Assembly (NCBI RefSeq): GCF_000364705.1
Contig: NZ_AQOH01000012.1
Location: 1 to 64,000 of the forward strand
DNA length: 64,000 nt
Direction: 5' to 3'
DNA from: Pseudomonas fuscovaginae SE-1
GTDB lineage: Bacteria > Pseudomonadota > Gammaproteobacteria > Pseudomonadales > Pseudomonadaceae
Shown here: one piece after another, positions 55,690-64,000 of the stretch
Layout of the letters: every line of letters starts with the position of its first letter
Numbering within the stretch: the first letter of the stretch is position 1
Position numbers and translations under genes: made by a program
Notes under the pieces: model-generated
What the model was told of the DNA's origin: nothing
Database searches by the model: none
The model's input: only the letters and a program-made list of their open reading frames with translations

Positions 55690-57308
55690 TGCACGTAGCA
55701 CACGGCGACCGGCATCTGGTGCCGGTGACAGAACTCCAGCCAGCGCAACTGGTTGTCCTGCAGGCGGTCGCCAGGGCCCTTGACCTCGATCATCCGGTAG
55801 GTTTTCTGCGCCGGCCAGAACTGGATCAGGTCGGGCATGCCGGCACGATTGGCCTTGATGTCCAGCAATAGCCGTGCGAACCAGTGCCGCAGGTGCGCCG
55901 CCGGCAGGCACTCCAGCGCCTGTTCGAGCAGTTCCTCGGTCAGCACGTTCCAGAACACGAAGGGCGACTGCAGTCCCCACTTGGCGACGAAGTGGTGCCG
56001 GATGGTCCGTTTGTAGCGCTCGTCCGCCAACTGCTCCAGGCACGCGGCAAACAGCTCGGCGCGGCGGGCATGGAAATCCTCGCTGTGCAGGTCGGCCGGC
56101 CCGCTCTGGAACGGGTGGAAGAACGCGCCGGGCAACGGCGCGAAAATCGCTTGCCAGCACAGCAGGCCGAACAGCGAATTGATCAGGGTGTTTTCAACGT
56201 AATGCACCGGCCCCTGCTCTTCCCGCAGGTGCCGGGCGACCCGCTGCTCGACCGACTCGTGCGGCTCGCAGCTCAGGCTGAAGTCCAGGCGCGTCACCGG
56301 CACCGGTGCGCCTCGGGCAACCGTCGGCAGCCCGAGCCGGCGCCGCAACCGTGGCAGGATACGCTGCAGGTGCTGCTCTTCTTCGGCGCTCTCTGGCACC
56401 GCCAGGGCTTCGTCGGCCAGGGTCATGGCCAACCCGTGCTCACCCAGACGCTCCAGCACCCGAATGCGTCGCAATCGGGCGCCGGGGTAACGGCACCCCT
56501 GGTAGATCGTCAACGCGCCGGCCAGGTCCTCCAGGCGTTCGCAGTGCTGGCCCAGTTGAAACAGCAGCTTGCCACGCCGGCGCTCGAGCCAGGGGTTGTC
56601 GGTTTCCAGTCGGAGGACCTGTTCCAGCACCGGGGCCACCGCCTCGCCGGCCTCCAGGGCCTGTCGGGCTGCCTGCAGGTGCAGGTAGCCGTCCACGTCG
56701 GCACGGCTGCGCAGGCCACGGGAGTCGGCGTGGAATTCGACCTTTTCGTAGCTGAAGATACCGAGGTCGGCCAGTACGAACTCCGACCAGTCCTGGTACA
56801 GGTTGCCGAAGAACATCAGCCGCAGGCGGTCGCAGAGCTCCATCACCTGCAGGCTGTAGAGCCGGTCGGGCACCCGCGGGCACCACTGGGCGAACGGCCG
56901 CGGTTCGACGTGCGACGGCACCAGCCATTCGTACAGCTCGGTTTTCTTCAACCTGGACGGGGCCTGGAACGCCTGGACGATCTCGGCCTTCTGCAACAGC
57001 GCAAACAGGCTCTCCAGCGTCAGCGGCAGGTCATCGCGCACCCAGCCAAGCCCCAGCAGCGGTTGTACCGCGGTGCCGGTATCGCCGATCTCGTCGTAGT
57101 TCAGCCTGCTACCGCGAAAATGCTCGCCCTTGCGCATCACCATGCGCACCAGCAGCGCCTGCGAGGCCTTGGGCAGCCCGGCGAAATCGTCGATGAAGGC
57201 CTGTTCCCGCCCATCCAGCAGGTCGGCATAACGTTGCGTCAGCCAATCGAGTACACACTGGAAGTTGTTCAGGTAGTAAAACGGATCGTCGAGGGGCGCA
57301 GTTGTCAC
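55668..57308 (-). CDS. fan1: FAN1-like structure-specific nuclease (VRR-NUC)
   Basis: 546 residues from a GTG; the exact start is not certain, and an upstream extension to 57392 is possible. A SAP-like region (LKKTELYEWLVP) and TPR-like helices precede the C-terminal VRR-NUC domain, whose PD-(D/E)xK residues are GMPDLIQFW and IEVKGPGD. Pseudomonas FAN1 cuts branched DNA in crosslink repair. It starts the nuclease-helicase operon. Confidence 0.93.
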   Translation of the reverse strand: MTTAPLDDPFYYLNNFQCVLDWLTQRYADLLDGREQAFIDDFAGLPKASQALLVRMVMRKGEHFRGSRLNYDEIGDTGTAVQPLLGLGWVRDDLPLTLESLFALLQKAEIVQAFQAPSRLKKTELYEWLVPSHVEPRPFAQWCPRVPDRLYSLQVMELCDRLRLMFFGNLYQDWSEFVLADLGIFSYEKVEFHADSRGLRSRADVDGYLHLQAARQALEAGEAVAPVLEQVLRLETDNPWLERRRGKLLFQLGQHCERLEDLAGALTIYQGCRYPGARLRRIRVLERLGEHGLAMTLADEALAVPESAEEEQHLQRILPRLRRRLGLPTVARGAPVPVTRLDFSLSCEPHESVEQRVARHLREEQGPVHYVENTLINSLFGLLCWQAIFAPLPGAFFHPFQSGPADLHSEDFHARRAELFAACLEQLADERYKRTIRHHFVAKWGLQSPFVFWNVLTEELLEQALECLPAAHLRHWFARLLLDIKANRAGMPDLIQFWPAQKTYRMIEVKGPGDRLQDNQLRWLEFCHRHQMPVAVCYVQWAEPAP

Positions 57309-57413
57309 GGGCAGGCAGGACCACGGTTGTCGAATGCTGGTTATGCATACAGGTAACAGCCCGCCCCGCGTCTGGCAAACACAATTGGACAAAGGGTTGT
57401 CCGGCGCGCGGTT

Positions 57414-58883
57414 TCATGGCCCGGACTCCAGGCGCAAGGCACCGCATAGCGCCCCCAGGGCCGGCTCCAGGTGCCGATGGGCGCTGGAGGTGCTGCTCAG
57501 GCGCAGGCAATCGCGGTGCAGGCCATGCAGGCTGAACAGCTCACCGGGGGCGATGACGATCCTCTGCTCCAGCAGGTGCTCGAAGACCTTGCGCATGTCC
57601 ACTTCGCGCCGGGCCTGCGCCCAGACCGTGGCGCCGCCCTGGGGCGGGACGAAGTCCAGGCTGTCGGGCAGGTGCTCCTGCAACAGTTGGCAGACCTGCG
57701 ACAGGCGTTCCTGCAGCAGGCGGCGCAGAATACCCAGGTGCTGGTCGAGACGCCCGCTGGCGTACAGGCGGGCAATCGCCTTTTGCCGGGTCGGCGACAT
57801 GCGGAACGAACGCAGCAGGAAATGTCGTTGCAGCTCCACCCCGAAATGTCGCGACAGCAGATAGCCGAAGGGTGCCTCACAGCCCATGAAACGCTCGAAA
57901 CCGGCCAACACCAGCAGGCGATCCGGATCGACCAGGTCACGCATGCGCACGCCGCCGGGCTGGTACGCCAATTCGCCGTGGCTGTCGTTCTCCAGCAGCC
58001 AGACGCCGAAATGCTCCAGCAGCCGGGCGATGTGCTGGCGATGTTCGACAGGCATCAGGCTGCCCCTCGGCATGCTGACCCCGGAAGACATCAGCAGCAG
58101 TTTGACCGGCTGTGCGCGCAACAGCTGTTCGAGCTGTTCCAGGTCAAACAGCCCGTCGCCATCCAACGGCAGTTCGACCACGTCGACCCCACCGGCCTGC
58201 AACAGACGCAGTATCACCCAGTCGCAGGGCGACTCCACCAGCACGGTGGTATGTTTCAGCGCCAGGGCCGCCATCAGGGTTTCCAGCACACTGCGCAGGT
58301 CGGCGCCGATATAGACGTCGTCGGCATGCCAGTAACGCTGTGCCGAGGTGGTATAGCGCACCGCCAGGGCGGCCCGCAGTTCCATCTCGCCAAAGGGTTG
58401 CAGTTGCGGCTGCTGTTGCCGTGGATACTGGCGCACCAGTTCGCGTTCAAGCAGCAGCAACGGGTTGTCCAGCGACAGCAGCAGGGCCGGCTCGTCATTG
58501 CCCAGCACCAGGGTACCGGGCCGGCGCGAGTGCACATAGATGCGCTCCAGCAGGTCGGCACCGCCGCTGACGAACGAGCCGCCCGGTACCGGCAAGGCGT
58601 AATAGCCGGACTTGGCCTGGGAATAGACCCGCCCCTCCTTCTCCAACAGAGAATAGGCGTACTGGACGGTGGAAATCGATACGTTCAGCCGTTCGGACAA
58701 CTGGCGCAACGAGGGCAGCTTGACCCGCGCTTCGGTTTCGACCTCGTCGATCAGGCTGACCAGGTAGCGATAGACCGCCTGGTAGGCGAAGCCCGCCGGC
58801 TTGCCTTCCCGGGTCGTTCGCGACGTCCGGCCGTTCGGCCCGGGCGGGGTCGAAACGGGTTCGGGAGATTTCGAGGCAGTCAA
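57414..58883 (-). CDS. MocR/GntR-type regulator lacking the PLP lysine
   Basis: 489 residues from a TTG 6 nt after AAGGGG. A GntR winged helix (about 30-95; KLPSLRQLSERLNVSISTVQ) is fused to a fold-type I aminotransferase-like domain. The usual F-S-K catalytic region reads AGFERFMGCEAPFGYLL, so Arg331 (CGT) replaces the Schiff-base lysine and the later arginine is also lost. It probably cannot hold PLP covalently. It lies 11 bp after the PP-loop gene on the same strand and is probably its regulator. Confidence 0.88.
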   Translation of the reverse strand: MTASKSPEPVSTPPGPNGRTSRTTREGKPAGFAYQAVYRYLVSLIDEVETEARVKLPSLRQLSERLNVSISTVQYAYSLLEKEGRVYSQAKSGYYALPVPGGSFVSGGADLLERIYVHSRRPGTLVLGNDEPALLLSLDNPLLLLERELVRQYPRQQQPQLQPFGEMELRAALAVRYTTSAQRYWHADDVYIGADLRSVLETLMAALALKHTTVLVESPCDWVILRLLQAGGVDVVELPLDGDGLFDLEQLEQLLRAQPVKLLLMSSGVSMPRGSLMPVEHRQHIARLLEHFGVWLLENDSHGELAYQPGGVRMRDLVDPDRLLVLAGFERFMGCEAPFGYLLSRHFGVELQRHFLLRSFRMSPTRQKAIARLYASGRLDQHLGILRRLLQERLSQVCQLLQEHLPDSLDFVPPQGGATVWAQARREVDMRKVFEHLLEQRIVIAPGELFSLHGLHRDCLRLSSTSSAHRHLEPALGALCGALRLESGP

Positions 58884-58894
58884 TCGCAACCCCT

Positions 58895-60394
58895 TTAGCG
58901 TCCCGACAGGACTTCCTTGCGGACTTCGCCACTGTCGGGATGGATGATATCGACCCGATGCTTGTCCGGATCACTGGCCCGGACCCGGGCAATCAGCGAG
59001 GCGGCGGCACCGAAGTCGACCTGTTTTTTCTGGTAGAGAGCCTGCAGGCGCTCGAGGGGCAAGCCGCTGACATCGGTCAGCCACTGCTCGACCTGCTCTC
59101 CGGCCGGCTTGCCCGACAGCGCCTTGTGCAACTCCGGCAGGGCCACCAGCATGCCCGGATGGCAGCGACGCAGGAACGGTTCCAGGCCACGGCCCTGGTT
59201 GACGAAGGGCGCGAACAGCAGGCAGATCAGTTGCCCTTCGCTCAGGCCATAGGCTTCCTGGGCGTAGGCCCGGGCCAGTGCCCGGCGGCCGAGGAGTTTC
59301 TCCGCGGTGTCGTAGGCCGCCATGGCCTGCTCGATCAGGCGTGCCGACATACGTTTCTTGCGCATCATCACCACCGCCAGCTGCAGATATTCGGTGATTC
59401 CCGTCTGGTAGCTCAGCCCCCTGACATACTGCGCCTGCAGACCGCGCATGTGCGCCATCAGCAAAGGGTTGGCGCAGTCGGACTCGCTGAAATGGAACGC
59501 CAGGTCATCGAAGCGAAACCCGAGGAACTCGGTCAGCAGCGGCCAGCGCAACTCGATATCGCTGCCCACCAGGTCATGCACGCCAACCAGCATGGGTGGC
59601 TGGCTGCGGCTGGAGCGGCTGATGGCCGGGCCCTGAGGCTGGGTCACGGCATCACCGTAAAGTTCCCGGTAGTATTCCAGGCTGAGTTCGTTGCAGGTCC
59701 TGACCGCCTCCTCGAATTCCAGCGCCCGCCCGCCGAGCGGGCTGCGCTCTGGGGTTTCGGTCGAGCGCAACAACCACGTCAGGTACTGCTTCTGCTCGCG
59801 GGGCGGATCGCCGATGATCAGCGCATCGATGCCCTGGTCCCAGGAACTGGCCCGCTCGTAGAAGTCGGCCATCGACAGGTAACAGTTGTTGCAGAACGTC
59901 GTGCGGCCATCTCCCGCCGTCAGGTGACCGTTCATCAGCAGGTCACGCCGATTGAGGTCGCGCCCCAGGTCGGACAACGGTGTGCGATGGTGGAACGGAC
60001 GGACGTGCCGGTTGTCGACCATCAGTAATTCCACCCGCGGATCATCGTAGACGAACAGGGCGCAGTAACCGTGGTGGATGTTGTTCATCACCGTGGACGT
60101 CAGCCCCGCATGGCGCGAGGTGGCGATACGCAGGTTGAAGGTGGCCGGCGAACGGCCGGCAATGCTCAACTGCGCGGCCCTCAGGAAGGCCAGCGTGTAG
60201 CTGCTGTCCTTGCCACCCCCATGGGCCACCATGACCTTGAATTCACCGATCCGCTCGATGCCGCCGGCGGCGACGATCAGGCGCTGGATCAACAACTGCA
60301 GGGCGATACGTTCGGCACGGGTGAAGTAACTCATCAACCGTTGTAGGACCTGTTGATATACATAGTTCATTGCCTGCTCATGAATAGAGCTCAT
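58895..60394 (-). CDS. PP-loop ATPase of unknown function
   Basis: 499 residues from the ATG of MSSIHEQAMN; an extension to 60520 is possible. The PP-loop AHGGGKDSSYTL (GGGKDS at 59-64) adenylates a substrate, as in tRNA-modifying, NAD/GMP-synthase and sulfur-transfer enzymes. FCNNCYLSMADFY (C-x2-C) may bind metal or act with sulfur. The C-terminal half is helical and unrecognised. It is co-transcribed with a MocR-type regulator. The substrate and pathway are unknown. Confidence 0.85.
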   Translation of the reverse strand: MSSIHEQAMNYVYQQVLQRLMSYFTRAERIALQLLIQRLIVAAGGIERIGEFKVMVAHGGGKDSSYTLAFLRAAQLSIAGRSPATFNLRIATSRHAGLTSTVMNNIHHGYCALFVYDDPRVELLMVDNRHVRPFHHRTPLSDLGRDLNRRDLLMNGHLTAGDGRTTFCNNCYLSMADFYERASSWDQGIDALIIGDPPREQKQYLTWLLRSTETPERSPLGGRALEFEEAVRTCNELSLEYYRELYGDAVTQPQGPAISRSSRSQPPMLVGVHDLVGSDIELRWPLLTEFLGFRFDDLAFHFSESDCANPLLMAHMRGLQAQYVRGLSYQTGITEYLQLAVVMMRKKRMSARLIEQAMAAYDTAEKLLGRRALARAYAQEAYGLSEGQLICLLFAPFVNQGRGLEPFLRRCHPGMLVALPELHKALSGKPAGEQVEQWLTDVSGLPLERLQALYQKKQVDFGAAASLIARVRASDPDKHRVDIIHPDSGEVRKEVLSGR

Positions 60395-60997
60395 AGCCTT
60401 TACACCTGGATTGGGTTCAGTGTCGGGCCAACGGTGCTCGTATGATCCGCGCTTGCCAGGTCTTGCCATGTTCAGGTGCCTGTTTACCGTCCGCCACCGG
60501 AACATGCAGGGCAATAACAAGAGTATTACCCCGAGCCTGTAACATCCATAGCAGGATATACGAGAGTGCCCTGATCACTGATTGCCGGTTAGCGTTGGAA
60601 ATTTCCGGAGAAAAGAATTTCCTAGGAATATTCTTACATCAACTTACAAAGTTCGACTACATAAAGACCTTAGTTGCAAGCACCCCGCCACCCCTGCGCC
60701 ACCTGGCCCTGCCGCCCCTGCGCAGACTGGGTAGCCAAAGCTTGTGCAATTGGACCGCTGCGGTACAACAACTGAAACTCGACCATGACTCATTCCTTGA
60801 GCTGAAAGTTACCGGTTAATTATCAGTGCTTAGAGCACGATTAACAGATACAGAATTTCTGAAAAAACCAGTTCAGTTGCAGTGAGACAGACACTGCCGG
60901 GAAGTTTTCCCGGAAAGAGACACGACAAAATATTGGACAAAACAAAAAGCCCCGTATCAGTCGCCGGATACGGGGCTGGATGAAAAACGCCTCGGCG
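60395..60997. other. Large intergenic region upstream of PP-loop gene
   Basis: No gene is supported in these 600 bp. It holds the promoter of the PP-loop gene on the left and a terminator for the oxidoreductase at the right end. One + strand frame ending at 60819 gives a proline/leucine-rich peptide but has no ribosome-binding site. Confidence 0.6.
60948..60977 (-). terminator. Rho-independent terminator of the oxidoreductase gene
   Basis: AGCCCCGTATC pairs with GATACGGGGCT (11 bp, 8-nt loop). On the minus strand it is followed by TTTTTGTTTTG, so it terminates the gene at 60998-62020. Confidence 0.85.
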
Positions 60998-62020
60998 TCA
61001 GGCCGGATCGAGTTGCAACGCCACGCGGCCACGGCATGGACAGGCGTCCATGAAACGATGGGCCTCGACGAATTCGTCGAAGGGAAACGCGCGAATCTCC
61101 AACGGCGGCAACACGCGATCGGCCGTCAGTTGGTTGATATCGCGCAGCGCCCGCTGCACCGCCGCCTGGTCCTGCACGATACCCAGCTCCGGCTTGCCGG
61201 TGAAGTTGCCGATACAGTGCACGAAGAACTGGATGTTCTTCTGGAACGCCGCACAGGCCGGAAACGGCGTCTGGTTGCCACCCTGCAGGCCATAGAGCAC
61301 CAGGCTGCCACGCGGTGCCAGCACATCGCCGAGCATCGACATCTGCGGGCCGCCCAGGCCGTCGAAGACCATGTCGACACCTCGCCCATCGGTGTATTTG
61401 TTGATCTGCATCAGCAGATCCTGTTCCTCGGTGACCACTACCTTCTCGGCGCCCAGGGCCAACAGGCAGTCGCGCTCCTCGGCGGTCTTGGTCGCGGCGA
61501 TCACTTTCACGCCCAGGGCCTTGCCCAGTTGCACGAAGGCCGGCCCGGCACAGTGGCTGGCATCGGTGATGAGGGCGAACTGCCCCGGTTTGACCCGCGC
61601 CAGATCGACATAGGCGAAATAGGCGATCAACAGCGGAGTGTAGTGGACGCTGGCCTGGACCGGCGTCAGCACATCCGGATAACGGGTCAGGGACGAGCGC
61701 GGCATGACGATCACTTCGCCATACACCGGATAGTCGTTGGGGCTCTGGGCCGGAAAGCTGGCGACCTTGTCGCCGACCGCCAGGTCATCCACACCATCGC
61801 CGATCGCCGTGACCACACCGGCCATCTCGTGACCGATACCGGCCGGCAGGCGGGCGTGGGAGGACGCCAGATTCTGCCGCCAGAGCACGTCGTACCAACT
61901 GATGCCAATGGCCTCGACACGCACCTGCACTTCGCCCGGTGCAGGCAAGGACGTCGCATGCTCTTCGCACTTGAGCACCTCGGCCGAACCAAACTTGTGA
62001 AAACGGATCGTGCGGGACAT
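60998..62020 (-). CDS. Zinc-free quinone-oxidoreductase-like alcohol dehydrogenase
   Basis: 340 residues from the ATG of MSRTIRFHKFG, 6 nt after GAGG. The medium-chain dehydrogenase fold is present, without clear zinc cysteines (IGISWYDVLWRQN in place of the catalytic-zinc motif). The cofactor region reads FALITDASHCAGPAFVQLGK. It resembles quinone oxidoreductases (QOR). It is divergent from a LysR regulator and probably controlled by it. Confidence 0.92.
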   Translation of the reverse strand: MSRTIRFHKFGSAEVLKCEEHATSLPAPGEVQVRVEAIGISWYDVLWRQNLASSHARLPAGIGHEMAGVVTAIGDGVDDLAVGDKVASFPAQSPNDYPVYGEVIVMPRSSLTRYPDVLTPVQASVHYTPLLIAYFAYVDLARVKPGQFALITDASHCAGPAFVQLGKALGVKVIAATKTAEERDCLLALGAEKVVVTEEQDLLMQINKYTDGRGVDMVFDGLGGPQMSMLGDVLAPRGSLVLYGLQGGNQTPFPACAAFQKNIQFFVHCIGNFTGKPELGIVQDQAAVQRALRDINQLTADRVLPPLEIRAFPFDEFVEAHRFMDACPCRGRVALQLDPA

Positions 62021-62328
62021 CGCAAACCTCGCCAAATGAACTTCTAATGACACGAACTCTATCCGGGCTTTGTCTTGAACACTATCCGTGCCCGTTAATA
62101 GTCGACATGCCTGTCATTGATTCGGGGGCATTGTACACAATGTCAGCCTTGGCGGGCCGCGACTGTCAGAAAAGCCGCTTTTTCCCGCCAGACAGGGCCC
62201 TGGAATCGGGGACCAAACGCCCCCATTTCACGGTGAAAGAGGAAAGTTCATTTTTCCAGTGCGAATCAGACGGTTTTGCCCGTAAGATTCACCGCTTACG
62301 TTATTGACCCTCCTGTGAAGCGAGCCCG
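62021..62328. other. Divergent promoter region
   Basis: 308 bp between the oxidoreductase and the LysR regulator. There is no gene inside. It contains the palindrome at 62226-62238. Confidence 0.7.
62226..62238. promoter_or_regulatory. 13-bp palindrome, possible LysR site
   Basis: TTTCAC-G-GTGAAA lies between two divergent genes, 90 bp before the LysR start. Confidence 0.4.
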
Positions 62329-63243
62329 ATGAACCGTAACGACCTGCGCCGCGTCGACCTGAACCTGTTGATCGTGTTCGAAACCCTGATGCACGAGCGC
62401 AGCGTCACCCGGGCCGCGGAGAAGCTGTTTCTCGGCCAGCCGGCGATCAGTGCGGCGCTGTCACGCCTGCGCAACCTGTTCGACGACCCGCTGTTCGTCC
62501 GCACGGGCCGCAGCATGGAACCTTCGGCCCGGGCCGAAGAGATCTTCGCCCTGCTCTCGCCGGCCCTGGACTCGATTTCCACGGCGGTCAGCCGCGCCGC
62601 CGAGTTCGACCCGGCGACCAGCACCCAGGTGTTCCGTATCGGTCTGTCCGACGACGTCGAATTCGCCCTGCTGCCGCAGTTGCTCAAGCGCCTGCGGGCC
62701 GAGGCGCCGGGCATCGTGCTGGTGGTGCGCCGGGTCAACTACCTGCTGATCCCGGCCAAGCTCAGCTCCGGCGAGATCTCCATCGGCGTGTGCTACACCT
62801 CCGACCTGCCCGCCAACGCCAAGCGCAAGGTGCTGCGCCGCAGCTCGCCGAAGGTGCTGCGCGCCGACACCATGCCCGGCCCGCTGACTCTCGATGATTT
62901 CTGCTCGCGTCCCCATGCACTGGTATCCTTCGCCGGCGACCTGAGCGGCTTCATCGATACCGAGCTGGAAAAGCTCGACCGCAAGCGCCATGTGGTACTG
63001 GCGGTCCCGCAGTTCAACGGCCTGGGGACGCTGATCAGCGGCACCGACATCATCGCCACCATCCCCGACTACACCGCCGATGCCCTGACCGCCGCGGGCG
63101 GCGTACGGGCCGAGGATCCACCGATTCCGGTGCAGAGCTTCGAATTGCACATGGCCTGGCGCGGTTCGCAGGACAACGATCCGGGAGAGCGCTGGTTGCG
63201 TTCGCGGATTCAGATGTTCTGCGGGGACCCCGAGAGCCTGTAG
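62329..63243 (+). CDS. LysR-family transcriptional regulator
   Basis: 304 residues. The N-terminal LysR helix-turn-helix (LNLLIVFETLMHERSVTRAAEKLFLGQPAIS) is of the NodD/LinR-like type. The effector domain follows. It is divergent from the quinone-oxidoreductase-like gene and probably regulates it. Confidence 0.92.
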   Translation: MNRNDLRRVDLNLLIVFETLMHERSVTRAAEKLFLGQPAISAALSRLRNLFDDPLFVRTGRSMEPSARAEEIFALLSPALDSISTAVSRAAEFDPATSTQVFRIGLSDDVEFALLPQLLKRLRAEAPGIVLVVRRVNYLLIPAKLSSGEISIGVCYTSDLPANAKRKVLRRSSPKVLRADTMPGPLTLDDFCSRPHALVSFAGDLSGFIDTELEKLDRKRHVVLAVPQFNGLGTLISGTDIIATIPDYTADALTAAGGVRAEDPPIPVQSFELHMAWRGSQDNDPGERWLRSRIQMFCGDPESL

Positions 63244-63343
63244 GCCGGTTCCACTGAAGGCCATAAAGGCTTTTAATACAGGCACTTAAGTCAAAAATGC
63301 GTCCATTACCGTCCGTCTGATTCCACTCAATTCCAGCTTGACT

Positions 63344-63380
63344 GGGGGTATCTTTTGGGAAAAACCAAAAAGATACCCCC
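63344..63380. other. Long hairpin directly upstream of the integrase
   Basis: GGGGGTATCTTTTGG (63344-63358) pairs with CCAAAAAGATACCCCC (63365-63380) with one bulged base and a 6-nt loop. It ends 5 bp before the integrase start. Similar GATACCCCCA motifs are known upstream of P4-type integrases. It may be an integrase/att-related site. Confidence 0.5.
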
Positions 63381-63385
63381 ACGCC

Positions 63386-64000
63386 ATGTCCGCCGAAAGA
63401 CCGCCTGCCTTCCGCCAAAAACTCAGCGACGCGTTCATCCGTTCGCTGACCACCGCCGGCAAGTATGCCGACGGCGAAGTGCCGGGTCTGTATCTTCAGG
63501 TGCGCCCCTCACTCAAGCCCGGCAAGTCCCCCTCTCGTCATTGGCGCCTGAAGTACCGTCTACGCGGCAAGGAGCAGGTCTTCGTGATTGGCCGGTACCC
63601 CGAGGTGAGCTTGAAAGAGGCCCGCGAGTCGGCCCGGGCCGCACGCCATAACGTGTTCCATGACCTCGATCCGCTCAAAGCGAAACGGGCCAGGATCGAA
63701 GCGCAAAGGCTCAACGAGGCACGTACGTTCGCCTACGTGGCCGAGGAGTGGCTGAAGTTCAAGTCTCCCGACCTGGTCAGTAAATCCATCGCCGGATTTC
63801 GCGGCGCCCTGCGCAACCACATCTTGCCCGCCATCGGCACAATACCTGTGACCGAAATCAAGCTTGAGCACATCACCGCAATCATCAGCACACTACGCCG
63901 TGCCCGCACCATGGCCATGGCCAAGCGCGTACGCACCCTCATCCGGGCCGTGCTCGGCTTCGCGCAGGGGCGCGGCTGGCTGGAGCGAAACGTGGCGCTG
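63386..64000 (+). CDS. P4-type tyrosine integrase, partial (runs off window)
   Basis: 205 codons are visible, and the frame is open to base 64000. The N-terminal Arm-binding DUF4102 domain (DAFIRSLTTAGKYADGEVPGLYLQVRP) and the core-binding domain (TFAYVAEEWLKFK) are present; the catalytic Arg-His-Arg-Tyr part is beyond the window. It probably marks the left end of a genomic island or prophage to the right. Confidence 0.9.
   Translation, partial: MSAERPPAFRQKLSDAFIRSLTTAGKYADGEVPGLYLQVRPSLKPGKSPSRHWRLKYRLRGKEQVFVIGRYPEVSLKEARESARAARHNVFHDLDPLKAKRARIEAQRLNEARTFAYVAEEWLKFKSPDLVSKSIAGFRGALRNHILPAIGTIPVTEIKLEHITAIISTLRRARTMAMAKRVRTLIRAVLGFAQGRGWLERNVAL

Noticed and set aside
60442-60819. + strand frame upstream of the PP-loop gene
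   Set aside because: No ribosome-binding site and no domain; divergent promoter region.

Overview
The window is chromosomal DNA of a fluorescent Pseudomonas. It has high GC, Pseudomonas-type REP elements, a lipopeptide NRPS followed by PseEF/PseABC-like exporters, a DUF1652 gene and a FAN1-type nuclease. The left end most resembles the syringopeptin/corpeptin loci of P. syringae and the P. corrugata group; this placement is an inference from recall and was not checked by a search.

Region 1 (1-14.4 kb) is lipopeptide export and quorum sensing. It starts inside the last module of an NRPS (carrier domain plus two tandem thioesterases). Next come a MacAB-type ABC exporter and an outer-membrane lipoprotein / membrane-fusion / RND pump set, all on the + strand. 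On the - strand a LuxI-type AHL synthase precedes a LuxR-type regulator that lacks an AHL domain (RfiA-like). A LysE-type exporter and a full AHL-binding LuxR follow. A lux-box-like palindrome lies just upstream of the synthase.

Region 2 (14.6-20.8 kb) holds a 160-bp MITE-like element, an HD-GYP protein, a P-loop kinase-like protein, and a LuxR regulator divergent from an amino-acid permease and a DmpA-family aminopeptidase.

Region 3 (20.9-28.2 kb) is the most unusual part. A sigma70-like promoter is followed by a 19-codon ORF with a strong ribosome-binding site. Then come a GT4-GT2 fusion glycosyltransferase, a HemN/HemW-like radical SAM enzyme, two paralogous proteins with internally repeated ferredoxin-like domains, and an MFS transporter. 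It looks like an undescribed biosynthetic operon, perhaps making a modified or glycosylated peptide.

Region 4 (28.2-39.4 kb) is metabolic: a GNAT acetyltransferase; a dxs-thiD operon that is unlikely to be the housekeeping dxs locus; a zinc alcohol dehydrogenase divergent from an Lrp/AsnC regulator with three repeated operator boxes; and a LysR gene divergent from an operon of two SDRs, a class III aminotransferase and a glutamine-synthetase-like ligase.

At 39532-39559 there is a near-perfect copy of the XerCD dif site, so the window spans the chromosome terminus. Most genes to the left run on +, and almost all those between 43.6 and 62 kb run on -, as expected for forks converging at dif.

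Region 5 (39.6-64 kb) holds a HEPN-like protein and an unknown protein beside dif, a periplasmic binding protein, an orphan NarL-type histidine kinase, a ClC channel, a three-PAS LuxR regulator, an esterase and a nucleoside-permease-family protein. It then has a DUF3142/TPR pair, a FAN1 nuclease / DinG-like helicase pair, a PP-loop ATPase with a MocR-type regulator lacking the PLP lysine, a quinone-oxidoreductase-like enzyme and a LysR regulator. It ends in a truncated P4-type integrase with a near-perfect hairpin directly upstream.
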